DNA of 64,000 bases. Source: Paraburkholderia sp. BL23I1N1. GTDB taxonomy: Bacteria; Pseudomonadota; Gammaproteobacteria; Burkholderiales; Burkholderiaceae. Within the stretch, counting starts at the first letter, position 1, and every line of letters starts with the position of its first letter. The notes beneath the pieces are model-generated. The model was not told the DNA's origin. It made no database searches and saw nothing but the letters and a program-made list of their open reading frames with translations. The stretch is taken from assembly GCF_003610295.1 (NCBI RefSeq), contig NZ_RAPV01000002.1, positions 806,001 to 870,000 on the forward strand. The letters are read 5' to 3'. Shown in pieces: positions 59,700 to 64,000 of the stretch. The translations under genes and the position numbers were made by a program.

Positions 59700-60110
59700 T
59701 CGGAGGCTGTAGGGCGGCAGATAGAACAGCACCATGCGATGTTCGAGAAACCATCGGTCGATTGTTTCCTGATCGATGTTGTGATGGATCGAGGCGTTGT
59801 CGAGCACCACTACGGTCGTCAGACCGGGCGTGCTTTTCCGCGCGATCTGCTCAAGGAATTGCACGACATCGGGGCGTTTGATCGTGGTCTTGCTGGTGTG
59901 ATACGTCAGCAGGTTGGCGCCGAAATCCAGTGCACCAAGGACGGAGCGTTTGCAGTGCGGTTGCGGGAACACACGATGCGGTTCGCCGATGGGCGACCAG
60001 CCGCGCTGCACCGGGGGCGAAGCACTGAACCCCGATTGATCGAAGTAGAACAGCTGGCACGCACCGTCGAGTGCGGCCTGCTGTAGCTTCGCGAGGGTGG
60101 AGGCCTTCAC
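59700..60110 (-). pseudogene. IS630 transposase orfB, N-terminal part
   Basis: DDE catalytic half: FYFDQSGFSASPPVQRGWSP (first Asp), TTVVVLDNASIHHNIDQETI (second Asp), then VLFYLPPYS, where the intron interrupts. The open frame continues 30 codons into intron sequence. It overlaps orfA by 4 bp and would be reached by frameshifting, as usual in this group. Confidence 0.88.
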
Positions 60111-60568
60111 GGCGAACTCCTCGGGGTTACGCTTTTTTTGAGCGAATAGCGACCACGCTTGTAGGAAAACCCCGCTCGTTTGAGCGCAGTCGACAAGGTA
60201 TCCAGGCGGCAGGGAAACGGCACACCATGAGCTTCTTCAACGCGCTGCGCAATCTGTCTGAGCGTCATCAATTCGGCGCTGGCCGCCTCGATGGCGGTGG
60301 CGATCATGGCTTCAGACAACGAACGGGGACGTCCGCCTTTATGACCGACCAGCAGCCCACATATGCCGGATTCCCGCCACGCGCGCGCCCAGTTGTAGAC
60401 CGACTGCCCGCTCACGCTGAGCTGCGCAGCCACTTCAGTCAGTTTGATCTTGCGGCCGAGCATCATCACGCCCGCGGCCCGGATGCGCATGTCGCGATGC
60501 TGGTGGTTCAACGACATCTGTTGCAAGGTCTTTTCCTCGGCTTCGCTCAGCTCTACAACACACTTCAT
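60107..60568 (-). CDS. IS630 transposase orfA (helix-turn-helix part)
   Basis: 153 aa with a HTH (LTEVAAQLSVSGQSVYNWAR, about 43-62) and a second winged-helix region (LRQIAQRVEEAHGVPFPCRL). It supplies DNA binding for the two-part transposase. The gene itself is intact, but its partner orfB is split. Confidence 0.85.
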   Translation of the reverse strand: MKCVVELSEAEEKTLQQMSLNHQHRDMRIRAAGVMMLGRKIKLTEVAAQLSVSGQSVYNWARAWRESGICGLLVGHKGGRPRSLSEAMIATAIEAASAELMTLRQIAQRVEEAHGVPFPCRLDTLSTALKRAGFSYKRGRYSLKKSVTPRSSP

Positions 60569-60631
60569 CTGGACTCCGGCGCAATGGGTTCGCCGAAGTT
60601 AACAAAATTCAAACGCGTTTACCAGCAACAC

Positions 60632-62455
60632 TTACATAGCCTCGTCGCCAAAGAACACGCTAATATCGATCGGTCGTTTTATCCCCGGCACGATTTCTCT
60701 CGATGAGTACTGCCACAGGGTCCATGGATTTGCACCATACAGTCCCAAATTATCGTCACCGGGGAGTGAAGCTTTCTTTAAGGTGGATAACCATATCATG
60801 TAAGGACTAAAATGTTCGTCTAAGATCGCGTTCAACATCGGCTGGCTTCCATAAATCATAGGGGTTTTGTTGAACTTCTTATTTAAGATTTTTGCCATTT
60901 CAAGAACTGCTTTCCTCGTTGCCGAGACGCCAGATTTATGAAGGCATTCGAGCTGCTGAGGGCTTTCATTTATGGAAGGTTCTTCGAGATCTATCACCGT
61001 TGGAAGCGCTTCTTCGTCAATCGCTTCGAGAGCAGACAGATACTGCATCTGGTGTAGAGCTGAAGAGCAGTAATCGAACACGACGTAGAGCCCCCGATCA
61101 ATGCCCATCTGCCTAAGATACTCCCATCGCTTCGCGAACACCGGATCCGGTCCATGCCAACTGTTCCCCCTAAGATAAACGAATCGATATTGTTTTGCGA
61201 GGAAATTCCAATCTTCAATTTCCTGATGCGCTGACACGTCGACGCCGCGTATAGGATACTGTTCTGGTGCCGCGAATACTTGAATCTCAGGGTGATTCGG
61301 GACGCTACTTGACGGGACGGGCGGCAATATCGGTGCGGCAAGACCGTTACTCAAAAAAAATGGGGTTAAAAAGAAGAAGCCACCTCTTGCATTAACTCCA
61401 GCGGGTTCCATTGATCCAACCCACGGTCCCGCCAGTTGTAGAACGCCGGTTGTAGTGACAATATTTTGTGAATTAATATCTTCGTAGTCGGTTGACACTG
61501 AAGTTGCCAGCGCACCCAGTCGGACGAATCCGCCCCTTTGGACAGTTTTTCCATCGATTGCTATCCGCAAAGCCGTCGGATCAGCGCTCCCCATTTTGAC
61601 ACTATGAATAATCGAATCGAAAAAAATGCTACCGTCGTTCTCTTTTCCAAGTGTCGCGGCTTGCATGTCGTTAGATCCCGCTGTCATCGCGAATGCACCG
61701 CGCCCGCGCATTGTATTATCATCGATCGCTCCCTGATCCCAGCCGTAAATTGCGCCGCCATAGCAAGTGTTGATTAGCGCGAGGACGTGAAAATAGTCTG
61801 GTGAAATTGCGACGAGTTGACGCTTGAGATTTTCCAGAGGGTAGCTATGCAACGTGTCGAGTTCACTCTCCGCATTACTCAATAGAAGTGCAGCCCTCGG
61901 TGTTTCCAGCCTCTTAGGCGAGATGGGTACCCGTGAAGTTTTTCGACCGCCTTGTTGTTTCGTGTTGTGAGGCAAGGCATTTGGAAGGTGTAGTCCATGA
62001 CCCGAATACGTCATAAGAAATCGCGCGAAACCGCGATATTTTTTACCTTGATTTGGAACGTATTCGTCCAAAAAATAATTCAAATTCTCTTGAGTTACGT
62101 CTTCGTTCTTCAGAACAATTATCTCGTCAAACCCCTGATCTTCTTTCAGAAATTTAGTCAAGTTATCAATATCATTTTCTACTGCCTTGGAAATTGAGTC
62201 GCCGTTGAAATGAGGGTATTTTCCTATCCCAACAACCAGCGCGATTGATCGAATATGATCACCGGGCGCGGGAGACATAGCCCATACAAAACGATCATCT
62301 ATTATCGTCTTCTCAGGGCCGTACGTTATAAACTGGCAATAATTTTCATTCTTAACTTCTGCCCCATTCTCGCAAATATAGGCACGTGCGGATAAAGGAA
62401 TGACGGACGTCACGCTCAGGAGTAACAAAACTATCCATTTCATGTACATATCCAT
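60632..62455 (-). CDS. secreted caspase-like peptidase fused to a GH25 lysozyme domain
   Basis: 607 aa. Signal peptide about 5-25 (MKWIVLLLLSVTSVIPLSARA region). A caspase/C14-like domain covers about 68-300: IALVVGIGKYPHF, catalytic His153 in TYSGHG and Cys231 in LINTCYGGA. A hydrophobic, Pro-rich linker (355-385) follows. GH25 muramidase occupies about 402-604: GVDVSAHQ, acidic pair Asp489/Glu491 in VIDLEEP, and WQYSSREIVPGIKRPIDISV. A ribosome site (AAGGGGG) precedes the start. The stop lies within the terminal repeat of the IS630. The role is inferred: a secreted peptidoglycan-cutting effector with a protease module. Confidence 0.88.
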   Translation of the reverse strand: MDMYMKWIVLLLLSVTSVIPLSARAYICENGAEVKNENYCQFITYGPEKTIIDDRFVWAMSPAPGDHIRSIALVVGIGKYPHFNGDSISKAVENDIDNLTKFLKEDQGFDEIIVLKNEDVTQENLNYFLDEYVPNQGKKYRGFARFLMTYSGHGLHLPNALPHNTKQQGGRKTSRVPISPKRLETPRAALLLSNAESELDTLHSYPLENLKRQLVAISPDYFHVLALINTCYGGAIYGWDQGAIDDNTMRGRGAFAMTAGSNDMQAATLGKENDGSIFFDSIIHSVKMGSADPTALRIAIDGKTVQRGGFVRLGALATSVSTDYEDINSQNIVTTTGVLQLAGPWVGSMEPAGVNARGGFFFLTPFFLSNGLAAPILPPVPSSSVPNHPEIQVFAAPEQYPIRGVDVSAHQEIEDWNFLAKQYRFVYLRGNSWHGPDPVFAKRWEYLRQMGIDRGLYVVFDYCSSALHQMQYLSALEAIDEEALPTVIDLEEPSINESPQQLECLHKSGVSATRKAVLEMAKILNKKFNKTPMIYGSQPMLNAILDEHFSPYMIWLSTLKKASLPGDDNLGLYGANPWTLWQYSSREIVPGIKRPIDISVFFGDEAM

Positions 62456-62766
62456 GTGCCCCCTTGGCTTCAGGCCACTTTGGATACAGCCTAGGTCGAG
62501 AGAAGAAGATTCGCAAGCCCGTTAGCCTAACTCATCGTGAGAGCAGCGTTAAATCTGGCTGTAATGTGAAACTATGAAGTACTTGATAACGACAAATGTG
62601 TTTGCCCTTGAGGGCGTGCTCACCTAGACTGCTAGCAGACGGTAAAAAGCTTTAAGCGTACGTTTAAGGATTGCGGATGAAACATTCAATCATCGCATCA
62701 TTATTACACTGGCCCAAGACGTTCCATCGTGCATCAACACAACGCTGCTATTCGAGGGACGTGCTT
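62456..62766. promoter_or_regulatory. divergent region between the caspase-GH25 and lipase genes
   Basis: About 310 bp holding the start regions of two divergent genes. Nothing specific was recognised beyond AT-rich stretches near 62575-62600 and 62640-62670. Confidence 0.4.
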
Positions 62767-64000
62767 ATGCTGTGCAATTTTGAACGGAGGCCAACCACTG
62801 TTATTGTAATCGCAGGCGTACTGTGGAAACTTCTTACGTTCGGCTGTTCCGCATCTGCCGAAGGAGTGCGTCGACCCCTGGTCTTTATTCCGGGCATGGT
62901 AGGTTCCGTGCTAAAAGACAAAGATGGGCGAGTTGTTTGGGGTGACGCTTGGTCATTGACGAGACTTAATGTCTTGACAATTCCGGACGGACCGAAGGAC
63001 CCAGTAGATGGTTAGTTCCGACCAGCATAGTCGATAGCATAGCGTTTGGACCTTGGAAGATTAAAGAATACGCCGCACTAAGGAAGACGCTCCTGTCCTT
63101 TGGGTATCGTGAGGGAATTGACTATTTTGAGTTTCCCTATGATTGGCGGCAAAGTAATTATACGACGGCAAAGCAGTTTGCCGAATTTGTCAACAATAAT
63201 AAGGTTTTGAATCAGGGTGAATTCGATATTCTTGCACACAGTATGGGAGGGCTGGTTGCGGAGATTTTTTCCAAAGAACTTGACCAAAAGCACCAAGCTC
63301 ATCGGATTATCAACATGGCTGTTCCGTTTTACGGTTCAGTCAATACATTCGGTACTTTGACCGAAGGTTGGGGTAATGCCGGAAACTGGATCGCAGGCGG
63401 GCTTCTATCAATTAGAAGGTTTTCACTTTCCATTCCATCATTCTATGAACTGCTTCCGAGGTATTCGAATTGCTGTATCTTGGGTCGACCATTCGAAAAA
63501 AATCGAACGCCATACGACCCCATTGATGTCGTTAAATGGAATTATCTGAACTGGGTTCCAGGTTCAATAACAACAGAACAATCGCGTAAGGGGTTGGCGA
63601 ATGCGCTGTCGGCCGCCAAGAAAATCCGCGATCTGACATTGAAGCCATATCCAAACTCAGTGATAGTTTCGTATCTCGTTGGAAGCAGTATCGAAACACG
63701 CGCGCAGTACTATGCGGTGCGTGGCGCAAGCACTGTTACCGAATACCGTTTCCGCAGCGGAGATGGAACAGTAATTGAAGGAAGTGCCTCTGCCGGAGAC
63801 ACAACCCGAGCATTTGTTTCAATGGCTCAGCATATGAAGATTTTCGACGACAACGCGGCTAGAGAAACGCTTCGCCGGCTTTTGAACGATGTCGAGTCAC
63901 CATTCCCGAAATATTTCGGACCCAAGGAGTACAACGTGGTGACCAATTCGGGGAAAACTGTCACCGTTAAGTCTGTTGCGTTCGCACCGCATCCAAACGT
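62767..64000 (+). CDS. LCAT-like lipase/acyltransferase, one frameshift, C-terminus outside window
   Basis: From ATG 62767 (MLCNFERRPTTVIVIAGVLW; GAGGGA ribosome site 9 bases upstream), with a signal-type hydrophobic stretch. Then PLVFIPGMVGSVLKDKDGRV (oxyanion region of the LCAT/PDAT fold). A stop at about 63014 is bypassed by a one-base frame change (..PVDG then LVPTSIVDSIAFGPWKIKEY). The rest is open to the window end with FEFPYDWRQ and nucleophile elbow LAHSMGGLV. A Ser-His-Asp lipase or acyltransferase of the cell envelope is likely. The frameshift may be real decay or a sequence error. Confidence 0.8.

Larger units (their letters stand above)
57539..60636 (-). mobile_element. IS630-family element split by a group II intron
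   Basis: Ends share TGTAAGTGTT (57539-57548; inverted at 60627-60636) with further matches (TTTGAA) inside. The minus strand encodes two-frame IS630 transposase genes: orfA 60568-60107 and orfB 60110-59700, continued at 57724-57540. The intron at 57725-59699 lies in orfB in antisense orientation. Removing it rejoins orfB in frame. Confidence 0.8.

Overview
The window looks like a chromosome segment of a Burkholderiaceae bacterium, probably Paraburkholderia or a close relative. The first 18 kb is GC-rich core sequence in the order rpoN - lptB - lptA - lptC - kdsC - kdsD (minus strand), a KefB-type antiporter, apt, a LysE exporter, a Nudix hydrolase, purU, a PepSY membrane protein, an AI-2E-family permease, uvrA, an MFS exporter and ssb. 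Everything after the ssb terminator (about 18.07 kb to the end) is accessory DNA with lower and uneven GC, many mobile elements and several defence-like or toxin-like genes. No rRNA, tRNA or CRISPR array was seen.

18.1-23.5 kb: the accessory region opens with four overlapping co-directional genes. Three are large divergent tyrosine recombinases (399, 531 and 686 aa) and the fourth is a 163-aa coiled-coil protein. The layout recalls multi-recombinase modules of the gamma-mobile-trio (GMT) kind, which carry defence and offence cargo. An AT-rich inverted repeat between ssb and the first recombinase is a candidate attachment site.

23.5-41.4 kb: a sparse stretch holds an XRE regulator and one hypothetical gene. 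Then comes a nested set of mobile elements. An IS21-family element on the minus strand (ends near 25.19 and 36.72 kb) has been split in istB by a serine-recombinase element (26.13-28.67 kb). It has also been split in istA by a block made of an IS91-type element with its own tyrosine recombinase (29.79-32.44 kb) and a RIT (recombinase in trio) element with perfect 30-bp inverted repeats (32.44-35.84 kb). A group II intron (36.72-38.57 kb) sits directly against the outer inverted repeat of the IS21. A frameshifted IS1182 transposase follows.

41.4-57.5 kb: cargo and debris. There is a two-gene operon of unknown function (a membrane protein plus a 387-aa protein), an AIPR-family protein with an Mrr-like N-terminus (likely anti-phage), an alanine-rich lipoprotein, a 130-aa orphan, and a two-gene set of a lipoprotein alpha/beta hydrolase and a phospholipase D-type nuclease. 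Between them lie remnants of IS1182, IS5, IS21, IS4 and two integrase genes.

57.5-64 kb: an IS630-family element is split by a second, different group II intron. It lies against a secreted protein that joins a caspase-like peptidase to a GH25 lysozyme domain. Divergent from that is an LCAT-like lipase/acyltransferase with one frameshift, which runs off the window. These two, with the hydrolase/PLD pair, suggest an antibacterial or cell-envelope-targeting arsenal carried on the island. That function is inferred from domains only.
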